From Lachnospiraceae bacterium (lineage in GTDB: Bacteria; Bacillota; Clostridia; Lachnospirales; Lachnospiraceae): a stretch of 64,000 nt of DNA. The DNA lies in contig CAJTDD010000012.1 in NCBI GenBank assembly GCA_910574885.1, positions 62,001 through 126,000 on the forward strand. Reading direction: 5' to 3'. Positions 44,818 to 54,603 of this stretch are shown here, piece after piece (position 1 is the first letter of the stretch; each line of letters begins with the position of its first letter). Position numbers and translations under genes: made by a program. Under the pieces are notes generated by a model, which was given only the letters and a program-made list of their open reading frames with translations, did not search any database and was not told where the DNA came from.

Positions 44818-45750
44818 ATGAATGTACAGATTGAAAATATCATGCCAGAAGGTTTTGTGTACGAGAAAGTCCACAATGTGATGCATGGAGCCGTGAATGG
44901 AATCGCGCTTTTGATTGTGCCGATTATGGCGGAGAACCAGTTCCGGATACAGCTTCACGGAGATATAGAGAGGAGCGGCAAAAAAGAGAACTTTTTAGAA
45001 TTCCTTAAAGTATTGGATCAGAGGCATCCCTTTGTCCGGTATGCGGGGTATAACGGAAGGAATACAGTCACGATACAGATAGATTCCATGGAGCAGGAAG
45101 ATAAGGAGAATCTGACCATCATTGCCTCGGAAATCACTTCAAAATGTATGGAGTGTGGAATACCTAACTGTTGCTCACGATGTAAGAATGTACTTCCCCT
45201 ACGGGCCGCGGCTGTGGATGGAATGCCTGCCTTGCTTTGCGAGAATTGCTTTACACAAGAGATGAGCGGGGCGAACGGACAAGGCATACGGAAGGAGAAT
45301 GTTTTTCTGGGATTCATCGGTGCGGTTGGAGGCGCATTGCTGGGAACTGCTTTGTGGGTAGCGATTGGCATGGTTGGCTTCATTGCCGGAATTGCCGGAT
45401 ATGCAATTGTATTTTGCGGGATGAAGGGCTATGAGATGCTTGGGAAAAAGCTTTCGAGAAAGGGAATCGTCATTTGTATTGTCCTTTCCTGCCTGATGAT
45501 TCTGGGGGCAGAGTATATCTCGTTAGGATTTTCGATATATAAAGAGCTGGGGAAGGAGTACTATCTTTCTCTGCTTGATTCCTTTTCGCTGGTGCCGGCG
45601 CTTTTAGAAGAGCCTGAGATTGTAGGAGGCGTGATAAAGGATTTGATATTTGGATATGGTCTGGCAATCTGGGCATGTTTTTCATCTGTAAGGCTCGTGT
45701 GGAGACAGGTTCAACAGGAGCAAAAACCGCATACAGTTGTGCCGTTATAA
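44818..45750 (+). CDS. Zinc-ribbon-like membrane protein of unknown function
   Basis: 310 residues. The first 110 form a soluble domain without recognised family. Residues about 112-145 hold seven Cys: CMECGIPNCCSRC and LLCENC, a likely zinc ribbon. Four hydrophobic segments follow (LGFIGAVGGALLGTALWVAI, AGIAGYAIVFCGMK, GIVICIVLSCLMILGAEYI, and one near the C-terminus). GGGAGGAAAAG precedes the ATG. It resembles other zinc-ribbon/TM proteins of Lachnospiraceae. No link to its neighbours is evident. Confidence 0.65.
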   Translation: MNVQIENIMPEGFVYEKVHNVMHGAVNGIALLIVPIMAENQFRIQLHGDIERSGKKENFLEFLKVLDQRHPFVRYAGYNGRNTVTIQIDSMEQEDKENLTIIASEITSKCMECGIPNCCSRCKNVLPLRAAAVDGMPALLCENCFTQEMSGANGQGIRKENVFLGFIGAVGGALLGTALWVAIGMVGFIAGIAGYAIVFCGMKGYEMLGKKLSRKGIVICIVLSCLMILGAEYISLGFSIYKELGKEYYLSLLDSFSLVPALLEEPEIVGGVIKDLIFGYGLAIWACFSSVRLVWRQVQQEQKPHTVVPL

Positions 45751-45768
45751 TCATGAAGGGGGATTCCT

Positions 45769-46228
45769 ATGGATTTCAAAGCGTTGATGCTCACAAAAGA
45801 ATATGACTTCCTCAGAACAAATGAACGCCTTGGCAGCCGCATGATTCTTCTTGGGCTTGGCGGCAGCCATGCCTATGGTACATGCAATGAGAACAGCGAC
45901 GTTGATTTCCGCGGCGTCACCCTCTCCATGCCCTCTGATTTGCTAGGATTGACACGGTTCGAGCAGTATGAGGACAGGCAAACGGATACGGTGATTTATT
46001 CTTTCAACAAAATCATCCGCCTGTTGCTGGAATGTAATCCGAATACCTGTGAATTGCTGGGGCGGATTTCTATGAAATTGTATCGGACTATGAGAAGCGC
46101 CTGGAAATGGCGGCGGCAAACTGTACGCTGCCGGATGAGCCTCACATGGAGCAGGTGGGGGCGTTTGTGGAGTATGTGAATAGGAAGAGCATAGAGTACC
46201 CAGTTATAAGAAGTGGAAACCAGTTATA
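45769..46228 (+). pseudogene. RlaP-type nucleotidyltransferase, internally deleted
   Basis: The start is a good polymerase-beta nucleotidyltransferase: LLGLGGSHAYGTCNENSDVD has the GS ... DxD metal motif, continuing to NPNTCELLG. The frame then becomes meaningless until 46179. In another frame ADFYEIVSDYEKRLEMAA, then CTLPDEPHMEQVGAFVEYVN, to TAG 46226 is the normal C-terminus. The middle (perhaps 110-140 residues) has been deleted with a frame change. Family members are linked to RNA repair. Confidence 0.75.
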
Positions 46229-46230
46229 GC

Positions 46231-46658
46231 ATGACAGGTGATTCAATGAGAGAGATATTAGAAGAGATTCACAGGAAGTTAGACGAAATCGAACAAGCAG
46301 AGGATGTGAAGATCCTCCTTGCCGTAGAATCCGGAAGCAGGGCATGGGGGTTCGCATCACCGGACAGTGATTATGACGTACGGTTCATTTACCAGAGAAA
46401 ACGCGAGGATTATCTGCGTCTGGATGAAAAGAAGGCGGCTGTCCATCATTACCGCGGAACGGCTGCCAATACCTTTTATGCCCATTTGCAGGGAGCGCAG
46501 GTAAAATATAAGAAATATCTTTATGCCCTGCGCCCGCTGCTGGCATGCCGGTATATCGAAAAGAACCATTGCCCGCCTCCGGTTCTGTTCCATGAGCTTT
46601 TGCGGATGGATTGAGGGAGGGGATTGAAGAGTTTCTCAGAGTCAAAAAGGTTTTTTAA
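46231..46658 (+). pseudogene. Second RlaP (YcgL)-type nucleotidyltransferase, internally deleted
   Basis: ESGSRAWGFASPDSDYDVRF is the hallmark of RlaP RNA-repair nucleotidyltransferases. After LRLDEKKA the chain passes directly to HHYRGTAANTFYAHLQG and LYALRPLLACRYIEKNH, which belong to the C-terminal half, so the middle is missing. A stop at 46612-46614 is followed in the +1 frame by GLREGIEEFLRVKKVF and TAA at 46656, the original tail. Thus both a deletion and a frameshift are present. It lies directly after a similarly damaged relative. Confidence 0.75.
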
Positions 46659-46674
46659 AAGTTTTGTCAAGAAG

Positions 46675-47397
46675 CTAATCCCACCAGAAATACCACACGT
46701 CCGATTCCTCAAGCCCTGCCGCAAGCTCCGAAATTTTGTAAGTCTGGGTTCCCTGCTCGACTCTGTCCGTGCAGAAAGCATAGTGTTCCCTGGCGGCTTC
46801 AAGGCTGTCAACCCCGTTCAGTTTCGCAGGTGCATAGAATTCCATCACGTCACTGGTAAACGCTGCGGGAACTGCCTGATATTTTTCATACCAGTATTTG
46901 CAGACAGATATCATTTCTTCCGGTGCGGGGCAGTCATTCCAGCCGCCCATGGGCAGGTAGGCGATGATTTCCCACGGGTTTTTCACCGGAATCTCAAGGA
47001 GCAGTACATCTTCTTCCAGTTTGTTGGCACGGAATGAGATGTAGCTGCAAAAATGGTTCACGATTTCCCCATCTGTCTCGTTTCCAATGAAATCGTCCAC
47101 ATCGTCGATTTCATAATCATCCATATAACCCTTGAACCGTTCTTCCAGGATATCCTTTCCGTCATCTCCGCATCCTGCAATGAGTTCGTCTCTGCTGCAT
47201 ATCTCCTTTGCGGCGTAATCAAGCCATTCGATTACGTGGTCTTCCAACAGGAGGATAGCCGGGAAGAATCCGCCTTTTTTGCCTGCGTCAAATGCCGTGC
47301 GGTAAGCCTGTTCCAGAAGTTCTGGGTCGGAACCCTTTTCAAAAACGGTGTATTTACATTCAAATCTTTCTGCAATCTGTCTGGTTGATTCTTTCAT
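46675..47397 (-). CDS. DUF4253 domain protein
   Basis: 240 residues. The C-terminal 110 (NPWEIIAYLPMGGWNDCPAP, VCKYWYEKYQAVPAAFTSD, HYAFCTDRVEQGTQTYKISE, ending WYFWWD) match DUF4253, a family often found among polymorphic-toxin immunity proteins. The N-terminal half is unassigned. No toxin gene is adjacent. It is monocistronic and convergent with the RlaP remnants. Confidence 0.75.
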   Translation of the reverse strand: MKESTRQIAERFECKYTVFEKGSDPELLEQAYRTAFDAGKKGGFFPAILLLEDHVIEWLDYAAKEICSRDELIAGCGDDGKDILEERFKGYMDDYEIDDVDDFIGNETDGEIVNHFCSYISFRANKLEEDVLLLEIPVKNPWEIIAYLPMGGWNDCPAPEEMISVCKYWYEKYQAVPAAFTSDVMEFYAPAKLNGVDSLEAAREHYAFCTDRVEQGTQTYKISELAAGLEESDVWYFWWD

Positions 47398-47468
47398 AGT
47401 GCATTCCTCATCCTTTCCTTGAAATCATTGTTTTATTCTGGCGTCTCAGGTTGTCAGGCCCAGTTAGG

Positions 47469-47536
47469 TATACCCAAAGGGCATCCCGTGATGCATGCCC
47501 CTGACGGGGCGGGTGGACTTCGTCCATTAAGGTATA
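47469..47536 (+). repeat. Dispersed palindromic element, copy C (best preserved)
   Basis: 68 bases bounded by TATACC (47469-47474) and its inverse GGTATA (47531-47536). Inside are three small stem-loops: CCCAAAGGG, GCCCCTGACGGGGC, and TGGACTTCGTCCA. It lies between the DUF4253 gene and the histidine kinase gene, both transcribed away from it. Confidence 0.88.
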
Positions 47537-47661
47537 TTATATCACACATAACTAAGAATACAATCTTATGGGGCTATGTAGGGGCGGGGCAGCATCCTGC
47601 ACGGCTCAGGAGTAAGCAGTAACAGCAGCCTTCCATAGTTGATTTCCGCGGACAAAGCATA

Positions 47662-47690
47662 TTGACATGGAATTTGCCAGTTGATAAAAT
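47662..47690 (+). promoter_or_regulatory. Sigma-A promoter of the hybrid histidine kinase
   Basis: TTGACA (47662-47667) and TAAAAT (47685-47690), 17-base spacer, about 98 bases before the start codon. The rest of the 47398-47788 gene-free stretch holds only repeat copy C. Confidence 0.75.
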
Positions 47691-47788
47691 AGATAATATA
47701 TAATGCGTAGTTATCAGTTTCGTGTGCCGACACGGAAGGTCGCAGTCATCAGAAAAATATTTGCAGAATATAGAGGGGAGAACGGACA

Positions 47789-50700
47789 ATGTATCATTGC
47801 CATTTACGATTTTATTTAACAGGTTGTCCATGCAGCGTCTTTGAGAGTATCAAGGAAATACTTCCGTTTGAGCACTTTGCACATGAGTTTTTCGAGAGTG
47901 TGGAACTGGAAACAGAACAGGCTTGCGGCGCGGATGTAATTGTTTTGAACCTTATGGGAAGGGAGGTTCAAAAGAGATTACCGACATTGCTTGAAGCTAA
48001 GAAGACGGAAACGGATCTGATTGTGCTTGCAGACAAGAGTCAGATACCGGAGCTTGAGGAGTATCTGGAAGCAGTCCGCGATATATGGGTCATGCCCATG
48101 ACGGATGCAGAGGCAAGGTTTCGTTTTCAGAAGTGGCAGCAGACATATAAGATGGAGAAGGACTACTGGCAGACCAGCCAGTTTTTCGAGGCAACAATCA
48201 ACAATGTCCCGAACCTTGTCTGGTACAAAGATAAGGACGGAATACATGAGAAAGTGAACGACAGCTTTTGCAGGACAGTCAACAAGACAAAGGAACAGGT
48301 GGAGGGGCGGGGACACGCATATATCTGGGATGTAGAAGCGGATGACCCGGCATGTATCGAATCTGAGCGGGAAGTCATGAACAGCCAGAAGACCTGTATT
48401 TCCGAGGAGACCATCAAGACCGGGGACGGTATGAGGCTTCTGACTACATATAAGTCTCCGTTATATGATTTGGACGGACGCGTGATGGGGACGGTTGGCG
48501 TTGCGATTGATGTGACTCAGGAGCGCGCGTATGAGCAGGAAATCATGGAGAAGAACCGGACGTTGGAGACAGTGTTTACGACCATGGATTGCGGAATTTT
48601 ATGCCATACTGTGGATGGAACCCGTATCGTCAGCATCAACCGGGCGGCGCTCAATATTCTGGGGTATGAATCTCAGGAAGAGATGATGGAAGCAGGATTT
48701 TGTATGGTGGCGGATTCCGTGTTGGATGAGGATAAACCGAAACTTAGGGATAGTATCAAGGCGCTGCAAAAGGAAGGGGACAGCGCCAGCGTGGAATACC
48801 GCGTTAAGCATAAGGACGGAAAGCTTCTTCATGTGATGGGGAATATTAAGCTTCTGGAGGAGAATGGAGAAGCGTTCTACCAGCGTTTCCTTTTAGACTG
48901 CACGACACAGAAGTTAGAAGAGAAGAGGAAAGACCAGCACAATCAGGAGTTAGTCCAGGCTTTGAGCATTGACTATAACAGGGTGTGCTATTTTGACCTT
49001 AGTACAGGGAAAGGGATTCCGCTTCAAGGTTCTAAGGATCAGACGGAGATGTTTGGTTCTGTTTTTCGTGGAGAAATTTCTCTGGAAAAGAGCATGGAGC
49101 AGTATATACAAGCCTTTGTTTACGAGGAAGACCGTGATATGCTCCGGCAGGAATCTTCGAGAGAGAACTTGATGAACAAGCTGGCTGAAAAGGGGAAGCA
49201 TTTCGTCAACCACCGTGTCTCCTGGGATGGGAATACAAAGTATTTCCAGATGAAGGTGGTGCGTACCGGGGAGTGGAACGAGAGCAAGGGAATCGTAATG
49301 GGCTTCCGCAATGTGGACGGCGAGATCCGGGAGGCGATGGAGAAGAAGAATCTGCTGGAGGATGCGTTGATGCAGGCGAACCGTGCCAGCAAGGCGAAGA
49401 GCACTTTCTTGTCCAATATGTCCCATGATATCCGTACGCCGATGAATGCAATCGTCGGTTTTACGGCGCTGGCAATCACCCATATTGACAACAGGGAGCG
49501 GGTGGAGGAATACCTGCAGAAAATCATGACGTCGGGGAACCACTTACTGAGCCTGATTAACGACGTGCTGGATATGAGCAGGATTGAGAGCGGGAAGATT
49601 CGTCTGGATGAGAAGAAATGCAGCCTGCCGGAGATATTACATGGTCTGCGCAATATCTTACAGGCGGATATCCACAAAAAGCAGTTGGAGCTGTACATAG
49701 ATACGGTGGATGTGTTTGACGAGGAGATTTTTTGCGATAAGCTGCGCCTGAATCAAGTACTTTTGAACCTGATGAGCAATGCGGTGAAATATTCAATCGC
49801 AGGCGGCATTATCAGCCTGCGGATTACGGAGAGGCCGGGGGCGCCTAATGGCAGTGCAAACTATGAGTTCAATATCAAGGATAACGGTATCGGCATGAGC
49901 CAGGATTTTGTGGAGCATATCTTTGAACCGTTTGAGCGGGAACGCAATTCGACGATTAGCGGCATTCAGGGAACTGGGCTTGGTATGGCGATTACGAAGA
50001 ATATTGTGGATATGATGAACGGCTCTATTTCCATAAAGAGCGAGCTGAATGTGGGGACGGAGGTCACGGTAGGGTTTACGTTCCGTCTTCCTTCTAAAGA
50101 AAAAGAGCCGCAGGATATCCCGGAACTGAAGGGGCTTAGGGCTTTGGTCGTGGACGATGATTTTGACAGTTGCGACAGTGTGTCCTACATGCTGGAACAG
50201 ATTGGGATGCGCGCCGAGTGGACGCTGTCAGGGAAAGAGGCGGTTCTTCGTACCCATCAGGCAGTCATGCGCAATGACGTTTACAGTGTATACATTATTG
50301 ACTGGATGCTGCCGGATATGAATGGCGTCGAGGTGGCGCGGCGGATACGCAAGGAAATGGGCGAGCATGTGTCGATTATCCTGATGACTGCCTATGACTG
50401 GGCGGAGATTGAGGAAGAGGCAAGGGATGCGGGAGTCACGGCGTTCTGCGGCAAGCCGATGTTCTTGTCAGAGCTGAGGCGGTGCCTGTACTCGCTTGTC
50501 CATGCGAAGGAAGAGTTTGGAGATAGAGATGCACAGGCGCAGATCGGATGCCTTACCGGGCGAATTTTGCTGGCGGAGGATAACGAGCTGAATCAGGAAA
50601 TCGCGGAGGTAATCTTGGAGGAAGCAGGAGTTACGGTGGAGATTGCCGAAGACGGGCAGAAAGCGCTGGATATGCTCGAGAAGTCGGAGGCAGGGTATTA

Positions 50701-50932
50701 TCAGTTGATCCTGATGGATATCCAGATGCCGAATATGAACGGCTATGAGGCGGCAAGAGCTATCCGAAGACTAAAGAACCGGGAACTGGCTGAGATACCG
50801 ATTATTGCCATGACTGCCAATGCATTCGAGGAGGATCGGCAGGAAGCTCTGAAAAGCGGGATGAACGGACATATTGCGAAGCCGATTGATGTTGAGGCGC
50901 TATTTGGGGCATTAGAGAAGATTCTGGCTTAG
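47789..50932 (+). CDS. Hybrid sensor histidine kinase with PAS domains and two receiver domains
   Basis: 1047 residues without a membrane segment. An N-terminal receiver-like region of about 115 residues (VIVLNLMGREVQKRLPTLLE) is followed by PAS domains (about 128-255, 265-390 and a divergent one to 515). The phosphoacceptor His is near 546 in MSHDIRTPMNAIVGF. The HATPase has NLMSNAVKYS, DNGIGMSQ and GTGLGMAITKN. Two receivers follow with VDDDF/IIDWMLPDMNG and AEDNEL/LILMDIQMPNMNG. Signal and output are unknown; no separate response regulator is adjacent. GAGGGGAG precedes the ATG. Confidence 0.92.
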   Translation: MYHCHLRFYLTGCPCSVFESIKEILPFEHFAHEFFESVELETEQACGADVIVLNLMGREVQKRLPTLLEAKKTETDLIVLADKSQIPELEEYLEAVRDIWVMPMTDAEARFRFQKWQQTYKMEKDYWQTSQFFEATINNVPNLVWYKDKDGIHEKVNDSFCRTVNKTKEQVEGRGHAYIWDVEADDPACIESEREVMNSQKTCISEETIKTGDGMRLLTTYKSPLYDLDGRVMGTVGVAIDVTQERAYEQEIMEKNRTLETVFTTMDCGILCHTVDGTRIVSINRAALNILGYESQEEMMEAGFCMVADSVLDEDKPKLRDSIKALQKEGDSASVEYRVKHKDGKLLHVMGNIKLLEENGEAFYQRFLLDCTTQKLEEKRKDQHNQELVQALSIDYNRVCYFDLSTGKGIPLQGSKDQTEMFGSVFRGEISLEKSMEQYIQAFVYEEDRDMLRQESSRENLMNKLAEKGKHFVNHRVSWDGNTKYFQMKVVRTGEWNESKGIVMGFRNVDGEIREAMEKKNLLEDALMQANRASKAKSTFLSNMSHDIRTPMNAIVGFTALAITHIDNRERVEEYLQKIMTSGNHLLSLINDVLDMSRIESGKIRLDEKKCSLPEILHGLRNILQADIHKKQLELYIDTVDVFDEEIFCDKLRLNQVLLNLMSNAVKYSIAGGIISLRITERPGAPNGSANYEFNIKDNGIGMSQDFVEHIFEPFERERNSTISGIQGTGLGMAITKNIVDMMNGSISIKSELNVGTEVTVGFTFRLPSKEKEPQDIPELKGLRALVVDDDFDSCDSVSYMLEQIGMRAEWTLSGKEAVLRTHQAVMRNDVYSVYIIDWMLPDMNGVEVARRIRKEMGEHVSIILMTAYDWAEIEEEARDAGVTAFCGKPMFLSELRRCLYSLVHAKEEFGDRDAQAQIGCLTGRILLAEDNELNQEIAEVILEEAGVTVEIAEDGQKALDMLEKSEAGYYQLILMDIQMPNMNGYEAARAIRRLKNRELAEIPIIAMTANAFEEDRQEALKSGMNGHIAKPIDVEALFGALEKILA

Positions 50933-51000
50933 TGTACCCAAAGGGTATCCCTTGATGCATGTCCCTTAGGGGGCGGGAAGGCTGTCGTTTCATAGATATA
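50933..51000 (+). repeat. Dispersed palindromic element, copy D (diverged)
   Basis: TGTACCCAAAGGGTATCCCT, then TGATGCATGTCCCTTAGGGG and a weakened third stem ending AGATATA. It aligns with copies A-C along its length. It begins at the base after the histidine kinase stop codon. Confidence 0.65.
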
Positions 51001-51051
51001 CAATAACCATCAGTCCGGAAATGCCAGGCTGGTGGTTATTATTACTGCCGT

Positions 51052-51753
51052 CTAATCGCTGATTTCGCTCAGATACCGGTAAATCGTCGCGGTAGAGCAG
51101 GAAAACTTCTTCGCAACGAAGGAAATCGCTCCTTTGAGCTGGAACAATCCTTGTTCCTGCAGTCGCTCAATAATCTCTTTGCGTTCATACTGGTTCAGCC
51201 GGTCGATTGGTGTAGTAAGCGACATGGTAGCATCGTCGAACATCTTCTGCATCAGCGAAGAGATATCCATCGAAAAGCTTTCCGTGGTGGAATCCGAAGA
51301 AGAAAAGGTGTTCTTAGGAGGTTCCTGGCTGTCAAAATGCTCCACCGGACCGTGCTGTTCAAGGAAAAATTCAGGATGTATTGTATTAAGCAGTTTGTTG
51401 TTCAATTCCGCAAATCTGCTGTCATCAAAATTAATGCAAAGAAACCCAATCGGATTGCCTTCCTCGTTCTTGATGAACAGTGTAGAAGAGCGGAGGACAC
51501 GTCCATTTCCGGCAATGCCCCTGTAGTTACATAAAAAATCATTCGACTCATAAGCCCTGGACGAAAGCATTTGAAGTGAGGCATCGGTCAGAGGACCGCC
51601 GACCCGGCGTCCGCTGATGTGACCGTTGACGATTGCGACAATAGCTTGATGCTCCGGGTTCAGATCCTGCAGAACAATCTCATAATCCGGGCCGAGAGTC
51701 TTTCCAAGAAATTCAACAATAGTAACGTATTGCTGAAGGCTGTTAAATCCCAT
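51052..51753 (-). CDS. YheO/DauR-like transcriptional regulator
   Basis: 233 residues. The N-terminal PAS_6 domain includes GPDYEIVLQDLNPEHQAIVA, GGPLTDASLQML and PIGFLCINFDDS. The C-terminus is an HTH_22 motif: LQEQGLFQLKGAISFVAKKF, then STATIYRYLSE. Such proteins sense small metabolites and repress or activate amino-acid-related genes. It is divergent from the cas operon, with 286 bases between them. Confidence 0.85.
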   Translation of the reverse strand: MGFNSLQQYVTIVEFLGKTLGPDYEIVLQDLNPEHQAIVAIVNGHISGRRVGGPLTDASLQMLSSRAYESNDFLCNYRGIAGNGRVLRSSTLFIKNEEGNPIGFLCINFDDSRFAELNNKLLNTIHPEFFLEQHGPVEHFDSQEPPKNTFSSSDSTTESFSMDISSLMQKMFDDATMSLTTPIDRLNQYERKEIIERLQEQGLFQLKGAISFVAKKFSCSTATIYRYLSEISD

Positions 51754-51949
51754 AGTATTACTCCGTTTCGATCTGTAGCTAAATTTGCATGTTTCTTAAC
51801 AATTTTATTATCTCACGATGTCTCATAAAATTCAATATAAAATTCAGTCAATAGCCAAAAAATACTTGACATATCCTACAATACTTCACAAAAATATTAT
51901 TATTATAATAAAAATGTAAGACGACGAGGAACTTTTAGAATAGTCGTGG

Positions 51950-51978
51950 TTGAGGAAAATGGGAAATTATGGCATAAT
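51950..51978 (+). promoter_or_regulatory. Probable promoter of the cas operon
   Basis: TTGAGG (51950-51955) and CATAAT (51973-51978) with a 17-base spacer, 62 bases before cas3. A TTGACA at 51866-51871 lacks a well-placed -10. Confidence 0.45.
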
Positions 51979-52039
51979 AGGTATAGTGTAAGATGCGTAT
52001 AAGATCGTAAGGAATGAATCGGAGGAGGATAGGATTTTG

Positions 52040-54547
52040 ATGAAGTTGATTGCCCACATAACGGATGCCGGCAATGGAAGGGTGGAACAGAGCTTGAGAG
52101 AGCATTGCCTGAATGCGGGGAAGTATGCGGCTCTTAACATAGGAAGCGCCGGCTTATGCCATACCGCCTTTCTGGCGGGAATTCTGCATGATGCGGGAAA
52201 AGCCAAGACGGAGTTTGTTGATTATATAGAAAAGGCGTATCAGGGGGAAAAAGTAGACAGAGGTTCTGTGAACCATACCTTTGCCGGCGTGGTATGGCTT
52301 TTGGAGAGCTACCATACAGGCACGTCGGCAATATGGGAGAAAATGGCATGCGAGATTGTGGGCTATGCCGTTGGCTCCCACCATGGAATGTTTGACTGTG
52401 TGGACTTGAATGGGGAAAATGGTTTCCTGCATCGCCTTCAAAAAAACCGGAAAGAAATATTTTATCAAGAAGCGATGCATAATTATTTTACATATGTGAT
52501 GGAAGAAGATGTGTTGGATAGGATTTTTCAAAAGTCGGCGCAGGAGATAGAAATATTTTTCCAGAAGGCGAAGGACATGTATCCGAAAGACAGTAAGGGG
52601 GTCTTTTTTCAGATAAGTATGTTGGCCAGGCTTATCTTGTCGGCAGTTATTTATGGAGACCGAAGGGATACCAGTGAATTTATGGGAGGCAAAGGGAATG
52701 AGGATAATAGGGCGGACTGGAAAAGACAAAGAGAATACTTTGAAATGAAGATAGGACAGTTGGGAGCGGATTCTCCCATAAACCGCGTTAGGAATGCGAT
52801 TTCTATCCAATGCTTGAAAGCATCGGGAAGGGAACCGGGCATTTATCGCCTGAACGTGCCGACCGGAGGCGGAAAGACACTTTGTACATTGCGGTATGCT
52901 TTGGCGCATGCAGAAAAATATAACAAGAAAAGAATCATATTTATCATCCCTCTTTTGAGCGTTCTGGATCAGAATGTGAGGGTAATAAAAGAGTTTGTGC
53001 CTGACGAGAGTGAAGTATTGGAGCATCATTCTAACGTGGTCAGAGAACAGGAGATGAGTGGAGAAGAATTGGATCATTACGAATATCTGACCGATAGCTG
53101 GAACTATCCGATTGTGGTGTCTACACTGGTTCAGTTATTGGACATTCTGTTTTCTCATCAGACCTCTGCGGTAGGAAGGATGCAAGCTTTATGTGACAGC
53201 GTGATTGTGATTGATGAGGTACAGTCGCTTCCTAAGAAGGCGACGGTCATGTTCAATATGGCAATGAATTTCCTTGGGCAGTTCTGTAATGCGACTATTG
53301 TGCTTGCATCGGCGACCCAGCCTTGTTTTGAAGAGCTGAAATGGCCCCTTCATCTGGCAAAGGAGCCGGATCTGGTAAGGCTTTGCAGGGAACAGATGCA
53401 GGTATTTAAGCGGGCGGATGTGATAGACTATACAGATAAATATGGAATGGATTGGGAAGAGTGCGCCGGGTTCTGCAATGAGCTGATGCTGCAATCGGAT
53501 TCTTTATTGGCCGTGTGCAATACGAAGTCGGAAGCGAGGCGGTTATTCGAGGAGCTGAAAGGACAGGCAGAAGATCTGGGTTGGGACATCTATCACCTGT
53601 CAACGGCGATGTGCCAGGAACATAGATGGAAGGTGATGGAAAGTCTGAAAAAGAGCCTGAGAAGGGTGCAGCATGCCGCGGAGAATGGAGATGAGAATGC
53701 AGTCGGAGACGTTGAGGGCAGAGTAGAAGGCGTCCAGAAAAGCTATGGCATACGTAAGGTAGTCTGTGTATCTACGCAGTTGATTGAAGCTGGGGTGGAT
53801 CTATCCTTTGCAAGTGTCGTGCGGGTGATGGCGGGTCTTGACAACCTTGCACAGGCGGCAGGAAGATGCAACCGAAGTAATGAATATGGACAGTTGGGCA
53901 AAGTATACCTGATTAAATTGAAAAATGAAAACCTGAGCATGCTAAAGGAAATCAAAAAGGCGCAGGACAGCACGAGAAAAGAGCTGGAAACAAGAAAAGA
54001 GCTGAATACTGAAGCAAGCTGGGAAAGCGGGCTTTTGGAGGAACAGTCAATGCGGAGGTTTTACCGGTATCTGTTCAAGGAAACGGAACAAGAGATACGC
54101 TATCCGATTCAGGATTGCCGCAGGACGGTATATCTAGCGGATTTGTTGTCGAATAAGAACGATGATGCAGAGCAAGGTGTCAATAAAAGTAAAAATGCAG
54201 CATATATTTTGAAGCAGCCATTTAAAAGTATCGGAAGAAATTTCCGGGTATTTGACCAGGATACAACGGATATTCTGGTTCCTTATGGAAATGGCGCAAA
54301 AATAGCAGAGCAGTTGTATTCGATGCAGGATAGCTGGTTTGATTTCGGAAAATTCAGGGAAATCATGGGACAGGCGAAGAAATACACCATTAGTATATAC
54401 GAATGGCAGAAGGAGAAGCTCTATCAGGCAGGATTGCTTTCGGCAGTTCTGGATGGAAGGGCATGGGTATTAGACCGGAAAGCGTATGATGATTGCTTTG
54501 GGCTGACAGTTACAGAAGAGCAGGCGGCTGTTAATTTTATACTGTAG
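52040..54547 (+). CDS. cas3: CRISPR-associated nuclease-helicase Cas3, type I-C
   Basis: 835 residues. The HD nuclease comes first: ILHDAGKAKTEF (H50, D51), VNHTFAG and VGSHHGMFD. The helicase has VPTGGGKTL (near 274), VIDEVQSLP (near 392), LASATQPCF, and TQLIEAGVDLSF with QAAGRCNRSNE. Cas3 is recruited by Cascade to degrade target DNA. GGAGGAGG (52021-52028) precedes both TTG 52037 and ATG 52040; ATG is preferred. First gene of the operon. Confidence 0.96.
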   Translation: MKLIAHITDAGNGRVEQSLREHCLNAGKYAALNIGSAGLCHTAFLAGILHDAGKAKTEFVDYIEKAYQGEKVDRGSVNHTFAGVVWLLESYHTGTSAIWEKMACEIVGYAVGSHHGMFDCVDLNGENGFLHRLQKNRKEIFYQEAMHNYFTYVMEEDVLDRIFQKSAQEIEIFFQKAKDMYPKDSKGVFFQISMLARLILSAVIYGDRRDTSEFMGGKGNEDNRADWKRQREYFEMKIGQLGADSPINRVRNAISIQCLKASGREPGIYRLNVPTGGGKTLCTLRYALAHAEKYNKKRIIFIIPLLSVLDQNVRVIKEFVPDESEVLEHHSNVVREQEMSGEELDHYEYLTDSWNYPIVVSTLVQLLDILFSHQTSAVGRMQALCDSVIVIDEVQSLPKKATVMFNMAMNFLGQFCNATIVLASATQPCFEELKWPLHLAKEPDLVRLCREQMQVFKRADVIDYTDKYGMDWEECAGFCNELMLQSDSLLAVCNTKSEARRLFEELKGQAEDLGWDIYHLSTAMCQEHRWKVMESLKKSLRRVQHAAENGDENAVGDVEGRVEGVQKSYGIRKVVCVSTQLIEAGVDLSFASVVRVMAGLDNLAQAAGRCNRSNEYGQLGKVYLIKLKNENLSMLKEIKKAQDSTRKELETRKELNTEASWESGLLEEQSMRRFYRYLFKETEQEIRYPIQDCRRTVYLADLLSNKNDDAEQGVNKSKNAAYILKQPFKSIGRNFRVFDQDTTDILVPYGNGAKIAEQLYSMQDSWFDFGKFREIMGQAKKYTISIYEWQKEKLYQAGLLSAVLDGRAWVLDRKAYDDCFGLTVTEEQAAVNFIL

Positions 54548-54603
54548 TTGTAATTTACAGAAATTGATATTCATTAGAAAGAAGAGAAAGCAAGGAGGAA
54601 GGA

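Noticed and set aside
52154-53077. Minus-strand ORF of 307 codons opposite cas3
   Set aside because: Cas3 motifs on the plus strand fully explain this stretch.
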